Of a stretch of 64,000 nt of DNA, positions 37,647-47,144 are shown in pieces. Each line of letters opens with the position of its first letter. Within the stretch, counting starts at the first letter, position 1. This stretch comes from Pseudomonas viridiflava. Its GTDB lineage: Bacteria; Pseudomonadota; Gammaproteobacteria; Pseudomonadales; Pseudomonadaceae. The notes below the pieces were generated by a model. It searched no databases and had not been told where the DNA came from. It worked only from the letters and a program-made list of their open reading frames with translations. The stretch is taken from assembly GCF_900601905.1 (NCBI RefSeq), contig NZ_UWFA01000259.1, positions 1-64,000 on the forward strand, in the 5' to 3' direction. The position numbers and the translations under genes were made by a program.

Positions 37647-37665
37647 GTCAATGATTCTCATTTGT
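37647..37665. promoter_or_regulatory. Fur box upstream of the fecI-like gene
   Basis: GTCAATGATTCTCATTTGT contains AATGA-TTC-TCATT, the core of the Fur consensus, 44 bases before the sigma factor start. It makes iron repression of the sigma gene likely. Confidence 0.75.
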
Positions 37666-37708
37666 GATACTTTGCCGCGCTCGCTTCCCTGCCCGTTAAG
37701 GTCGCTTC

Positions 37709-38206
37709 ATGTCCGGCTCCGATCTCAAGGCGTTGTACCTCGCCCATCGTGGCGAAATCCAGGATTACCTGAGTCGTCGTCTGCGCTGCAAAGAGACCGC
37801 CGCCGACCTGACGCAGGACACCTTCATTCGCCTGTCCGAGCAAATGGGCCGCACCCGCATCGAAAACTTTCGCGCCTATCTGTTTTCCAGTGCCAGGAAC
37901 CTGTTCATCGATCACACCCGTCGTGAGGAACATCGACAGGGCGAGCCGCTGGATCCACAGGCCCTGAACAGTGTCGAGCAGGGCACCCCGTCGCTTGAGC
38001 AGGCAGCTATCGCCAATCAGCAGTTGTCGACCTTGAACGAGGTGATCAACAACATGCCTGCGCCGTGTCGTGAAGTGTTTCTGATGGTTCGAGTCGAAGG
38101 CCTGACCTATGTCGAGATCGGCGAGCGGCTGGGCGTGTCCTCCAAAACCGCCTATAGCCGGATGGTCAAGGCGCTGGATCTGTTGAAGCGCGGGATGCGC
38201 GAGTGA
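37709..38206 (+). CDS. FecI-like iron-starvation ECF sigma factor
   Basis: 165 residues. Region 2 is seen in ETAADLTQDTFIRLSEQ and ENFRAYLFSSARNLFIDHTR (about 30-75); region 4 has VEIGERLGVSSKTAYSRMVK (about 133-152). It belongs to the FecI group that reads one TonB-dependent receptor gene upon signal. A Fur box lies upstream, a FecR gene 73 bases downstream and the receptor after that, giving the full cell-surface signalling cassette. Confidence 0.93.
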   Translation: MSGSDLKALYLAHRGEIQDYLSRRLRCKETAADLTQDTFIRLSEQMGRTRIENFRAYLFSSARNLFIDHTRREEHRQGEPLDPQALNSVEQGTPSLEQAAIANQQLSTLNEVINNMPAPCREVFLMVRVEGLTYVEIGERLGVSSKTAYSRMVKALDLLKRGMRE

Positions 38207-38303
38207 CCCGCATGAGCTTTTCGTATTCTCCGGAACGGCAAGCCTGCGGGCGCGAGCTGGACTACAATCGGCCGCTGACATGGTTGCGAATCGAATTGAG
38301 CTC

Positions 38304-39269
38304 ATGAGCGCTGAACCTCCCTTCCTCAAACTTTGCGCGCCGCCACCCGATGAGGTGAGCCATCAGGCCAGCCGTTGGTTTGCGCTGATGCAAGGCGGGT
38401 CTGCGACTCAGGCTGATCGGCAAGCCCTGGCCCAGTGGGTCGCCGCTGACCCTCGGCATGCGCAAGCTTATGCCGAGCTTGAGCAGCTCTGGGCAGCGAC
38501 AGCGCTATGGGTTCCGCCAGCGGCACCAGCGGCTCCGGCTCAACTGTCGCGGCGGCGTTTTGTCGGGCTGGGCATGGCGGCCTGTGCGGCAGCGGTCACT
38601 GCCAGCGCGACCACCTTGTGGTTCAGGGGCGTGGGCTCACCTTTTGCCGATCTGCAAACCGCCGTGGGCGAACGCCGGGTAGTGCAGTTGCCGGACGGAT
38701 CAAGCGTCGAGCTGGCCGGCAATACCGCGCTCAATGTCGACTTTTCAGCCACCAGGCGAAGCCTGGAACTGCTTCAGGGCGAGGCTTTTTTCTCCGTCGT
38801 GGCTGATGCCGCTGGCGACCTCACTGTCAGCACTCAGGCCGGGCGTGTCGTTGCCCGCGAAGGTGAATTCTGTTTGTCGTGCGATGAAGCCACCACCCTG
38901 CTGGCGGTCAGTCGGCACACTGTACGGGTCATGACTGCCGACCAGCAGACGGACCTGGGCGAAGGTTTTTCCCTGCGTTTCAGCGCGATACAGACAGGGG
39001 CGATTCAGCGTGCCGAGCTGGATCAGGTGCTCGCCTGGAGAAGCGGGCGGCTGGTGTTTTTCGACAAACCACTGCTGACGGTGGTCAACGAACTGCAACG
39101 CTGGCGCACCGGCAAGATATTCATCGCCGACCCACAGCTCGCGGCGCGACGGGTGAGCCTGATCCTCAACCTCAATCGTCCTGAGCAGATGCTCGATGTA
39201 CTGGCCAAGGCCTTGTCGGTGCGCATGACCCGGTATACCGATCTGGTGACGGTTATTCATGCGGTGTGA
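38304..39269 (+). CDS. FecR-like anti-sigma / sigma regulator
   Basis: 321 residues from the ATG at 38304; an ATG at 38280 would add eight residues, and neither has a strong ribosome site. The N-terminal DUF4880 part (about 10-55, with WVAADPRHAQAYAELEQLW) binds the sigma factor. A single membrane segment follows with the twin-arginine-like SRRRFVGLGMAACAAAV (about 80-105). The FecR domain with RRVVQLPDGSSVELAG and a C-terminal STN-like part in the periplasm contact the receptor. Confidence 0.92.
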   Translation: MSAEPPFLKLCAPPPDEVSHQASRWFALMQGGSATQADRQALAQWVAADPRHAQAYAELEQLWAATALWVPPAAPAAPAQLSRRRFVGLGMAACAAAVTASATTLWFRGVGSPFADLQTAVGERRVVQLPDGSSVELAGNTALNVDFSATRRSLELLQGEAFFSVVADAAGDLTVSTQAGRVVAREGEFCLSCDEATTLLAVSRHTVRVMTADQQTDLGEGFSLRFSAIQTGAIQRAELDQVLAWRSGRLVFFDKPLLTVVNELQRWRTGKIFIADPQLAARRVSLILNLNRPEQMLDVLAKALSVRMTRYTDLVTVIHAV

Positions 39270-39289
39270 GCCGGACTGAAATCCTTATT

Positions 39290-39381
39290 CTGTAGGAGCG
39301 CACGAGCACCGCGAGGCCGCGATGGCGTTCTGTCTGACACACCGTCATCGCGGCCTCGCGGTGCTCGTGCGCTCCTACAGG
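39290..39381. repeat. Long near-perfect inverted repeat (REP family D)
   Basis: The arms, about 37 bases each (CTGTAGGAGCGCACGAGCAC onward and its complement), are almost perfect around a 16-base spacer. It lies between fecR and the receptor gene, so the hairpin may limit read-through and leave the receptor to its own sigma-dependent promoter. Confidence 0.88.
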
Positions 39382-39543
39382 GTCCGTCGTTCAATGCGTG
39401 ACAGCGTGGCGCCAATCAGCACGTCTCAACACACCCCATAAAATTATTTCACCCGCCCTTCAGGTATTGCGCTCAGTCATCCGTCTTAACCTGACTGATA
39501 GCTATTTGCATGTCTGTGCATCTCTCATAGGAAGTAAACCTGA

Positions 39544-41967
39544 ATGGCAAAGCACTACGATTCCGGACGCAACATGGGTACGCAATGGCGGTGCAGCGCC
39601 CGGGGTGCGGTGCTGGCTTGCACGCTGCTGGTGACTGCCGTCCAGACCCAGGCTGCGACCGGTGATGCCGTCAGTTCGTCGGTGGAAAAATTATCCCTCA
39701 ACATTCCAGCCCAGCAGTTGCGCCAGGCGTTGCTGATGTTCAGCCAGCAATCCGGCCAGAACGTCCTGCTCGACGGCAACCTCGATCCCGCGCTGCGCAG
39801 CACCGGCGTCACCGGGCTTTATTCGGCGCAGCAAGCGTTGGCCGTGTTGCTGCAAGGCAGTGGCTACGGCTTTGCCCGCACTGACTCGGCCACGGTCTAC
39901 CTGGTGCCGTTGCCCGAAGGTTCTCAGGTCGGCAAGCAAGTGAACCTGCCCGCCACGCAAATTCAGCAGAGCTTCCAGCAAGACAGCAGCCAGAGCCGCA
40001 GCTATCAAGGCAAGGCGGTCGCCAGCACCACGCGCCTGGGCCTCAGCGACAAGGAAACGCCGCAGGCGGTGACCACCATCACGCGTGCACAGATCGATGA
40101 CTTTCAGCTCAACAGCATCAAGGAGGCGCTGCGCAGTGCGCCGACGATTACCGTCGAACAGTTTGAAACCGACCGTACAGCATTCACCTCGCGCGGTTTC
40201 ATCGTCGACAATTTTGCCTTCGATGGCGCCGGCATGCCGCTGTCTTCCAGCGTGCTGGTGGGCGATCAGGACATGACCGAATTTGAACAGGTCGACGTGC
40301 TCCATGGCTCCAACGGGCTGATGACCGGTGCCGGTAACCCCTCGGCGACGATCAACCTGGTCCGCAAGCGCCCGACCGATACGTTTCAGGCCAGAGTCGA
40401 CGCCAGCGCCGGTTCCTGGGATAACCGCCGTTTAGGCGTGGACGTCTCCGGCCCGCTGACTGACAGCGGCAACGTGCGCGGACGTTTCATTACCTCCCAC
40501 GACAAGGGCAATTCCTACCTCGACCGCTACAGCCATGAAGTCAACGTGGCGGCCGGGTTGCTGGCGTTTGACCTGTCCGATGCCGATACCCTGACCGTGG
40601 GCTTTTCCCGACAAGACAGCCTCGCCAATGGCAGCACCTGGGGCGCGCTGCCCATCGCCGATTACCAGGGCAACCGGATTCACTACAGCGATCGCAACTC
40701 CAGCGTCGGCCAGCCGTGGACCTACTGGAACATCCACACCCAGCGTGCATTCGCTGAGCTGGCTCACGATTTCGGCAACGGCTGGGAAAGCACACTCACC
40801 GTGACGGGCGTCAGCCAGCATCAGGACACCAAGATGCTGTACGCCATCCCGGCCACTGCCACGGATGCCTACGCCTACATAAACCGCACCACCAGCACTG
40901 AACATCAGCTCTCCGGTGATGCGCAGTTGTCCGGACCCTTCAGCCTGCTGGGGCGTGAGCATCAATTGACCGTCGGCGCCAACTACGGCCGCACCCGCCA
41001 TGACGAGCGCGGGCGCTATAAAGACGTAACCGGTAACCAGATTGTCAGCCTCGCCGATGCGCTGGCGGGCAGGGTGGCGGAGCCGGAAATGACCTACTCC
41101 GACGATCTGAATACCCAAGTATTCACCGACCGCCAGAAAAGCCTGTTCGCCGGCGCGCGCTTCAGTATTGTCGACGACCTGCACTGGATTGCCGGTGCGC
41201 GCATGCTCAGCGCCGATGGTGAGGGCGCTGGCTACGGCTCGCCGCACGACACCCGCGTGCACGGCAAAGTGACGCCTTACACCGGGCTGGTCTATGACCT
41301 CACGCCGCAGTGGAGCCTGTACGCCAGCTGGACGGAAATCTTCAAACCGCAGTATCTGCGCAGCACCAGCGGCGGGGTGGTTCTGCCGCTTGAAGGGAAA
41401 AGCATGGAGGCCGGGGTCAAGGGCAGCTTGCTCGACGATCGGCTGAGCGTCACTGCCGCAGTGTTCAAGACGGATCAGCAAAACGTTGCCGAGCTCACCG
41501 GGGAAATCATCAACGGCCAGTACGTCTATCGTGGCGTGGACTTCAAGAGTCAGGGCGTCGAGCTGCAAGCCTCCGGCGAAATCCTCTCGGGCCTGGAGCT
41601 GGCAGGTGGCTACACCTACGTGCAGTTCGAAGACAACAACGGTGACAAGGCCCGGCAGTACGTACCCAGCCAGACCCTGCGCGGCAGCCTGACTTACCGC
41701 TTGCCGATGCTCCCCAAGGCCCGGGTCGGTACGCGCATGCAATGGCAAAGCGCGACGGAGCTGGACTCCAACAGCCAGGTCTCCCAGAGCGCCTATGCCC
41801 TGGTGGACCTGATGGCCAGCTACGACTTCGACGATCACTGGAGCACGTCCCTGAACGTCAACAACATCAGCAACCAGAAGTATCTGCTGTCGTTGTATCA
41901 ATCGGCCGGGTCAACCAACTACGGCGCGCCACGTAACTTCACGGCGTCAGTGAGCTGGAAGTATTGA
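39544..41967 (+). CDS. TonB-dependent siderophore receptor with signalling domain
   Basis: 807 residues with AGGAAG upstream. A signal peptide (about 18-37, cleavage after TQA) is followed by the STN signalling domain (about 47-105, with LNIPAQQLRQALLMFSQQSG), a plug (about 165-275, with KETPQAVTTITRAQIDD) and a 22-strand barrel ending in SWKY. The STN domain is what lets a receptor talk to FecR. It resembles FpvA/FoxA-like ferrisiderophore receptors in barrel motifs such as YSLYASWTEIFKP (seen here as WSLYASWTEIFKPQ). The siderophore cannot be named. Confidence 0.93.
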   Translation: MAKHYDSGRNMGTQWRCSARGAVLACTLLVTAVQTQAATGDAVSSSVEKLSLNIPAQQLRQALLMFSQQSGQNVLLDGNLDPALRSTGVTGLYSAQQALAVLLQGSGYGFARTDSATVYLVPLPEGSQVGKQVNLPATQIQQSFQQDSSQSRSYQGKAVASTTRLGLSDKETPQAVTTITRAQIDDFQLNSIKEALRSAPTITVEQFETDRTAFTSRGFIVDNFAFDGAGMPLSSSVLVGDQDMTEFEQVDVLHGSNGLMTGAGNPSATINLVRKRPTDTFQARVDASAGSWDNRRLGVDVSGPLTDSGNVRGRFITSHDKGNSYLDRYSHEVNVAAGLLAFDLSDADTLTVGFSRQDSLANGSTWGALPIADYQGNRIHYSDRNSSVGQPWTYWNIHTQRAFAELAHDFGNGWESTLTVTGVSQHQDTKMLYAIPATATDAYAYINRTTSTEHQLSGDAQLSGPFSLLGREHQLTVGANYGRTRHDERGRYKDVTGNQIVSLADALAGRVAEPEMTYSDDLNTQVFTDRQKSLFAGARFSIVDDLHWIAGARMLSADGEGAGYGSPHDTRVHGKVTPYTGLVYDLTPQWSLYASWTEIFKPQYLRSTSGGVVLPLEGKSMEAGVKGSLLDDRLSVTAAVFKTDQQNVAELTGEIINGQYVYRGVDFKSQGVELQASGEILSGLELAGGYTYVQFEDNNGDKARQYVPSQTLRGSLTYRLPMLPKARVGTRMQWQSATELDSNSQVSQSAYALVDLMASYDFDDHWSTSLNVNNISNQKYLLSLYQSAGSTNYGAPRNFTASVSWKY

Positions 41968-42009
41968 TAGGCTGCGACGGCCTTGATGAAGGTTGGTCAG
42001 ATAAACCGC

Positions 42010-42100
42010 CTTCGCAGCCCTCGTAACCTCGGCAGCTCCTACAGGCCGAGGTGTGCCTGAAAAAAAGCAGGGCATGCAGGAGCTGCCGAAGGCTGCGAAC
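42010..42100. repeat. Degenerate family-C REP copies
   Basis: TTCGCAGCCCTCGTAACCTC with GGCAGCTCCTACAG and GCAGGAGCTGCCGAAGGCTG lie in outward orientation after the receptor gene. The first copy carries a short insertion. Confidence 0.6.
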
Positions 42101-42156
42101 AGCGGCGCGCGGGCGGGCAGAGGGAATGACGAGAGGGAGGAAGTGATACGCCAGAA

Positions 42157-42190
42157 ACAAGAAAGCCCGCACTAGGCGGGCTTCTTGTTG
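42157..42190 (-). terminator. tRNA-Met terminator
   Basis: Stem AACAAGAAAGCCCGC/GCGGGCTTCTTGTT with a short loop lies 37 bases after the tRNA on its strand. It is symmetrical and may also stop transcription of the receptor gene. Confidence 0.8.
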
Positions 42191-42226
42191 CTTCACGAGC
42201 ATCGAGGATGTCATGAAGCAGGTACT

Positions 42227-42303
42227 TGGTGGCTACACAGGGACTTGAACCCCGGACCCCAGCATTATGAATGCTATGCTCTAACCAACTGAGCTATGTA
42301 GCC
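42227..42303 (-). tRNA. tRNA-Met (CAT anticodon, elongator)
   Basis: 77 bases. On the minus strand it starts GGCTACATAGCTCAGTTGG, has the anticodon loop TTCATAA in stem AGCAT/ATGCT, the T-arm GGTTCAAGTCC and an encoded CCA end. The acceptor GGCTACA pairs with TGTAGCC. The first pair is G-C and the sequence is of elongator type. Confidence 0.95.
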
Positions 42304-42425
42304 AAGTGGCGCGCATTATTCGCCGATAAGGGATATGTGTCAACACCTGTGTAAAAAAATTTATGCGTGTGATCAAGTGCTTAGGGCCTGGTCCCTGCCA
42401 GAAAGGGGCCGGAGCTCCGTGGCTG

Positions 42426-42701
42426 CTAGCGAAAAAGATCATCCAGCAGACCTGCATCCAGCAATTCGTCACTCCGATCGCGCTGCGCGCGCAGCCATAT
42501 TTTGATGTTTTTCGGCGTCTCTTGCAGGAAGGCGGCTTCCTTTTCGATATCAAATAGTTCGGCCTCCAGTTCGTTGAGGACTCTGTTGCATTTGCGCAGG
42601 ACCTGCTCGGCCAGCACCCGGTTGTAATGCTTGATGCGTTCCTGAGGGAGGTTGCTGATGTGGTCGGTATCGATCTCTTCAATCTCAAGCTGCAATTGCA
42701 A
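42426..42701 (-). CDS. Small hypothetical protein, possibly frameshifted
   Basis: 91 residues if started at the TTG at 42701. It is highly charged and helical (NRVLAEQVLRKCNRVLNELE, then LFDIEKEAAFLQE), like a small coiled-coil protein. No good ribosome site precedes the TTG. A short frame at 42685-42789 with AAGGAG in front ends inside its first codons, so the two may be one gene broken by a frameshift. No family recognised. Confidence 0.45.
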   Translation of the reverse strand: MQLQLEIEEIDTDHISNLPQERIKHYNRVLAEQVLRKCNRVLNELEAELFDIEKEAAFLQETPKNIKIWLRAQRDRSDELLDAGLLDDLFR

Positions 42702-42789
42702 AAGGCTTATTGAAGCGTTTCTGCTGCGGGCTCGGCTTCGGTCCGTCGGGTTGCGAGGCCGCGCTTAATTGGGGTTGTTTGCCGGTCAT
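42685..42789 (-). CDS. 34-residue reading frame before the small hypothetical gene
   Basis: Starts MTGKQPQLSAASQPDGPKPS, is rich in Gln, Pro and Ser, and has AAGGAG eleven bases upstream. It overlaps the next frame by 17 bases and would join it by a +1 shift. It may be an independent small protein, a leader, or the true N-terminus of a disrupted gene. Confidence 0.35.
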   Translation of the reverse strand: MTGKQPQLSAASQPDGPKPSPQQKRFNKPFAIAA

Positions 42790-43082
42790 TTTGGGGGGCA
42801 CTCCTTCAGGAAGTGCACAAGCGTAACCATTGGTGACGTACTTTTGTAGCGCGTATGTACCGGGCGCAGGTGTCCTGCTGATAGTCCAGCCGTGACCAAC
42901 ACGGTCTGAAAATTGCTTGAGGATTGCGCAGCTAACTGTTTCTGACCGGGCGCCCTGAGACAAGCGCTCGGCGGCTATCGTAATTCAATCAATAACATGG
43001 CATTTTGCCGGTAGTTGTTTTTCGAAGACATCCGGAATGGCTTCTGCCATTTCTGTCAGGTGTCCTGGGGAGTAGGTCGGAC

Positions 43083-45140
43083 ATGTTCAGTATATTGTCG
43101 CCGGGTATGCGCATGCTCAGCCGTTTTGGCTTTGCGCGTAAGTTTCAGATGCTGTTTCTGTTGTTCATGCTGCCGTTGGTGGGCAGCCTGTGGGTGATCG
43201 GCCAGGATTATCGCGGCAAGATCGCCACCATCACGGGTGAGCGGTCGGGCGTCAGCCAGTTGCTGGCGCTGGATCAGGTCGATAGCGAGCTTTCCCATCA
43301 GCGCGATAACGCTGCCCGCTGGAAGGCCTCCGATATTCTCAAAGAGCCGACTCCCGCCGCCAAGGCGGCGATGAACGCCATGGATGCAGCAGGACCACGG
43401 ATTGCCCAGGCGCTCGACTCGCTGGGCACCACGCTCAATCGCGAGCAGGCCAGCGCCGATACCCTCAAGCGTTTTGACACCTTGAAAGCCTCGGTCACCG
43501 GCATGGATATCGCATCGCTGCGCACGGTTGGCTGGTGGCCGGACGGTTACGATCGTTTCACCAGCGCGCTGGGCAATGTGCAGGCCCTGCGCGAGCAGAT
43601 CGCTACCGACAGCGGACTGATTCTCGACCCGTGGCTTGAAACCTACCTGTTGATGCAGATCTCGACCCAGCAAGTCCCCGATCTGGTCGAGCGTGTCGGT
43701 CGCATGGCCAGCATCGGCCAGACCTCAGTGGTCACCGGTCAATTCAGCCTGCAAAGCCGCCTGCAGCTGCGTGAATCGCGCGGGCGTATTACCGATGCTC
43801 AGGATCAGTTGATCAAGACCGGTGATTTCCTCAAATCAAAATTGCCTGCCGAGATGACGCCATGGGCCGATAAGTACAACGCGACTCTGGAACGCCTCAG
43901 GACCGAATTGAAGGTGCTGGACGATGGCGTTTTTGGCGCCACCATCAAGCTCGACGCCCCGGCATTCGAACGTAGCGTAGATGGCCTGCTCAACGACCTG
44001 GCCAGTCTGCGTATCCAGTCGCTGCAGTCGCTGGACGCGCGCCTGGATTACTACCACGACAAGTCCAACATGCAGTTCATCCCGATGGGTATCTGCTTTG
44101 GTGTGCTTTTGCTGGCGGCGATGTATCTGTTCGCCTGCCTGCAGGCATCGATCCGGCGCAGTGCCAGTGGCATCACGACCCTGGCCGAGTCCCTGCGCGA
44201 CGGCAATCTCTGCGTGCAGGTCGCGGTGCATGGTCGTGATGAACTGGCGATCATCAGTGCCGCGCTCAACGCAGCCGTGGTGCAGTTGCGCACCAGCCTG
44301 GCGGGGGTCAATCACGAGACCCGGCAGTTGGGCAGCGCAGTGTTGACACTCAACGCCCAGTCCAGCGGCACCTTGAATGAAGTGGAAGAGCAGCAGCACC
44401 AGATCAGCCAGATCGCAGCGGCGGCGACCGAGTTGGCCGCCACTTCTCAAGGCGTTGCCAGGAGTTGTGAGCAGGCTTCGGACAGCGCCCGGCAGACCCG
44501 CAAGATCGCCGAAGAAAGCAGCCGCGACAGTGAGCGCACCACCACCAGCATTCAGCAGCTCAATCAGCGGCTGACCGACACCGCTGCGGCGCTGGGGCGG
44601 GTCAGTGAGCAGGGCCAGCAGATTCAGTCGGTGGTCGACGCGATTCGCGGCATCGCCGAACAGACCAACCTGTTGGCGCTCAACGCGGCGATCGAAGCGG
44701 CACGGGCGGGCGAGCAGGGGCGTGGCTTTGCTGTTGTGGCCGATGAAGTGCGCAGCCTGTCGCAACGCACCCAGGCCTCAACGGCGGAGATTGCCGGGAC
44801 GGTCGACAGCCTGCGCTCCACGGTGAGCCAGGCGGTGGGCCTGATGGAGACCGCCTGTGGTCAGGCGGTCAACGATGCGCAGTCGGTGACTGACCTGGGC
44901 CAGCGCCTGGTGGAAATCGCCAGCGCTGTACAGGGCGTGACCGACACCCTGGCGCAGATTTCGACTGCAGTCGAAGAACAAGCCAGCACTGCGGATGAAG
45001 TCAGCGGCAATATCCAGCAGGTCGATCAGGCTGCCGGACGTCTGCTCGAGGGCGCGCGGGCCGTGAATCAGGCTGCCGATACCCTGAGCAGAGGCAGCCG
45101 CGCGCTGAGCGACAACACGGCGCGTTTCCAGCTGGATTGA
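43083..45140 (+). CDS. Methyl-accepting chemotaxis protein, large sensor domain
   Basis: 685 residues from the ATG at 43083. TM1 at about 21-40 and TM2 at about 333-355 enclose a periplasmic domain of about 290 residues that is helical, twice the four-helix-bundle size; it contains [19 protein letters not shown], a motif of long helical sensor domains. HAMP follows, then the signalling hairpin with [20 protein letters not shown]. Ligand unknown. An in-frame start at 43005 would add 26 residues before the membrane segment and is less likely. The 380 bases upstream contain only the small frames on the other strand. Confidence 0.92.
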   Translation: MFSILSPGMRMLSRFGFARKFQMLFLLFMLPLVGSLWVIGQDYRGKIATITGERSGVSQLLALDQVDSELSHQRDNAARWKASDILKEPTPAAKAAMNAMDAAGPRIAQALDSLGTTLNREQASADTLKRFDTLKASVTGMDIASLRTVGWWPDGYDRFTSALGNVQALREQIATDSGLILDPWLETYLLMQISTQQVPDLVERVGRMASIGQTSVVTGQFSLQSRLQLRESRGRITDAQDQLIKTGDFLKSKLPAEMTPWADKYNATLERLRTELKVLDDGVFGATIKLDAPAFERSVDGLLNDLASLRIQSLQSLDARLDYYHDKSNMQFIPMGICFGVLLLAAMYLFACLQASIRRSASGITTLAESLRDGNLCVQVAVHGRDELAIISAALNAAVVQLRTSLAGVNHETRQLGSAVLTLNAQSSGTLNEVEEQQHQISQIAAAATELAATSQGVARSCEQASDSARQTRKIAEESSRDSERTTTSIQQLNQRLTDTAAALGRVSEQGQQIQSVVDAIRGIAEQTNLLALNAAIEAARAGEQGRGFAVVADEVRSLSQRTQASTAEIAGTVDSLRSTVSQAVGLMETACGQAVNDAQSVTDLGQRLVEIASAVQGVTDTLAQISTAVEEQASTADEVSGNIQQVDQAAGRLLEGARAVNQAADTLSRGSRALSDNTARFQLD

Positions 45141-45218
45141 TTGGACGCATGGGCGGGTCCCCCGACAGAGCGAATGCATCCGCAGGGCAGATGCAAATCT
45201 GTCGGCAGATGCATTTCC

Positions 45219-45309
45219 TGTGGGACCGGCTTTAGCCGGGAAGCGGCTGATACAGCCAGCGCAGATGTGCAGGTAGAACTGCCTTCTTCCCGGCTAAAAC
45301 CGGTACCAC
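45219..45309. repeat. REP inverted pair, family B
   Basis: TGTGGGACCGGCTTTAGCCG with GGAAG faces CTTCCCGGCTAAAACCGGTA. Confidence 0.85.
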
Positions 45310-45431
45310 GTATCCCTGTTCGCTGTCGCTTGAATCCTCTGCGAGGATTGCGTGCGACCCCCTCTGCAACCCTCACATCCACGCCGTTTGGTGTTCTCTT
45401 TAAGGCAACAATAAACTCACTCTGTAATATT

Positions 45432-45631
45432 GGTGCGAGTCCTGTCCCTACCCATACTCGGACTGCACCTCGGGCAAGTTGGCCGGGGTTGCGAAGGCCG
45501 GATCTGCTGGCGGAGCAACCCTGAAAAGGGGCGCCATGAAGCAGGCGAGTGCATTGAGCGCCATGACCCGCCAAGCGCGGGTTTCCATGCCCCGGCATGG
45601 ATTTGAAACTGCCCTGGGTGCCGTCGGCACC
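45432..45631 (+). promoter_or_regulatory. Hairpin-rich leader before the DUF3100 gene
   Basis: Successive stems read from the sequence: GGTGC(g)AGTCC/GGACTGCACC (45432-45469), GGGTTGC/GCAACCC (about 45486-45521), ACCCGC/GCGGGT, CCATGCC/GGCATGG (about 45588-45603) and GGTGCC/GGCACC (45617-45631). None is a REP. No riboswitch class I know matches. It could be a structured 5' leader or attenuator. Confidence 0.45.
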
Positions 45632-45637
45632 TCCTGA
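45536..45637 (+). CDS. Possible 33-residue leader peptide
   Basis: An ATG frame MKQASALSAMTRQARVSMPR with AAGGGG just upstream ends 57 bases before the DUF3100 start and spans three of the leader hairpins. No run of one amino acid points to classical attenuation. Weakly supported. Confidence 0.25.
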   Translation: MKQASALSAMTRQARVSMPRHGFETALGAVGTS

Positions 45638-45694
45638 AAAACAACAACTATTGAACGGCCGCATGACGGCTTTTCAACAGGTGAGGGGACAACC

Positions 45695-47023
45695 ATGCAA
45701 CATTCTCACGCCGTACCACTGGGCGAAAACCGTGCTGTTTCATCCACTGTAAAGCTGTACATCTGGGCGGCGATCATTCTGGTCATCGCCGAAATGATAG
45801 GTGCGATCAATATTCCCCTCGGCCCTGGCAAGGTAGTGTTGCTGCCGATGGTCTGGGCGCTGTTGATCGGGGCCAGCGTCGGTATCTTCAGCAAGCGCAT
45901 GCCTGGCAGCATTGGCCTGGGTCTTGGCGATCAAGTACGTTCCGCCTCCATCCTGCAACCCGCTTTGCTGGTGTTCATCGCCAAGCTGGGCATGGTCGTC
46001 GGCGGCTCGCTGCCGCTGGTGTTCGCGTCGGGTTGGGCGCTGCTGTTCCAGGAGTTCGGCCACTTTGTCGGCACTGTGATTCTCGGTCTGCCGGTGGCGC
46101 TGATGCTCGGTATCAAGCGTGAAGCCATTGGCGCGACGTTCTCGGTAGGTCGCGAGCCAAGCCTGGCGATCATCGGCGAGCGGTACGGCATGGACTCCCC
46201 CGAAGGTCGAGGCGTATTGGCCGAATACCTGACGGGCACGCTGTTCGGCGCATTGTTCATCGCTATCGTTGCAGGCTTCATCGCCAGCCTCGGGATCTTC
46301 CATCCCAACTCGCTGGCGATGGGTTCGGGTATCGGTTCGGGCAGCATGATGGCTGCCGCAGCGGGCGCAATCGCTGCGCAGCAGACGCCTGAAGTGGCCA
46401 AGGAAGTCATGGCCCTGGCGGCGGCTTCCAACCTGATCACCACCACCATTGGCACCTACTTCACGCTGTTCATCTCCCTGCCGCTGGCGGTCTGGGGTTA
46501 TCGCGTGCTGGAACCGATCATTGGCCGCACCACCAAAGCTTCGGTGATGAGTGAAGGCCCTAGCCATGATCAGGTCTCACTGGAAGTCAAAGAGCTGGGT
46601 TGGGGCGGCAAAGTCAGCGCCTGGCTGGCAGCCGGGGCCTTGGCACTGATCGCCAACTACGTGGGCTACAAAACGCTGTCTCCGTCGGCCTTTGGCGGTA
46701 TCGCGGTGATGATCCTGGCGGTATTCATCGGTGAGCTGATCTGCATCGCCCTGCGCCGCAAAATCCCGGCAGTGTGCACCGTGTCCATCGTCGCCATGTT
46801 CATGACCTCGCCAGCCTGCCCATGGGCACCGCAGATCGCGCAGATGGTCGGCTCGATCAACATGCTCGCCGTGATCACGCCGATGCTGGCCTTCGCCGGT
46901 CTGTCCGTTGCCAAAGACCTGCCAGCGTTCCGCATGCTGGGCTGGCGCATCGTGCTGGTATCGTTCCTGGCAAACTTCGGGACCTTCATTGGTGCTGTGT
47001 TGATTGCCGAGTTCTTCCACTAA
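45695..47023 (+). CDS. DUF3100-family membrane protein
   Basis: 442 residues, about ten to twelve hydrophobic helices, with glycine-rich stretches such as AMGSGIGSGSMMAAAAGAIA and NLITTTIGTYFTLFISLP typical of carriers of the DUF3100 family. A role as a transporter is inferred from topology only. The gene is alone, with GTGAGGGGA upstream, and ends at a strong bidirectional terminator; the LysR gene and L-serine ammonia-lyase lie beyond. Confidence 0.82.
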   Translation: MQHSHAVPLGENRAVSSTVKLYIWAAIILVIAEMIGAINIPLGPGKVVLLPMVWALLIGASVGIFSKRMPGSIGLGLGDQVRSASILQPALLVFIAKLGMVVGGSLPLVFASGWALLFQEFGHFVGTVILGLPVALMLGIKREAIGATFSVGREPSLAIIGERYGMDSPEGRGVLAEYLTGTLFGALFIAIVAGFIASLGIFHPNSLAMGSGIGSGSMMAAAAGAIAAQQTPEVAKEVMALAAASNLITTTIGTYFTLFISLPLAVWGYRVLEPIIGRTTKASVMSEGPSHDQVSLEVKELGWGGKVSAWLAAGALALIANYVGYKTLSPSAFGGIAVMILAVFIGELICIALRRKIPAVCTVSIVAMFMTSPACPWAPQIAQMVGSINMLAVITPMLAFAGLSVAKDLPAFRMLGWRIVLVSFLANFGTFIGAVLIAEFFH

Positions 47024-47042
47024 GCCGCAAGCACTAGGCAAT

Positions 47043-47081
47043 AAAAAACGCCGGGCAGACTCAATCTGCCCGGCGTTTTTT
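47043..47081. terminator. Bidirectional terminator
   Basis: Perfect 17-bp stem AAAAAACGCCGGGCAGA and complement with a 5-base loop lies between the convergent DUF3100 and LysR genes, with T-runs on both strands. Confidence 0.92.
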
Positions 47082-47144
47082 GTGGTTTCGCAAGCCTCGC
47101 TCCCACAGGTAATCATCGCTTTCACAGGTTATCCGCGAGTCAGA

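Noticed and set aside
42227..42303. tRNA-Met as the attachment site of an integrated element
   Set aside because: No integrase and no repeated 3' tRNA end was seen on either side within the window.
45432..45690. Known riboswitch (glycine, guanidine, TPP or FMN class) before the DUF3100 gene
   Set aside because: I looked for their conserved core sequences and found none; left as an unassigned structured leader.
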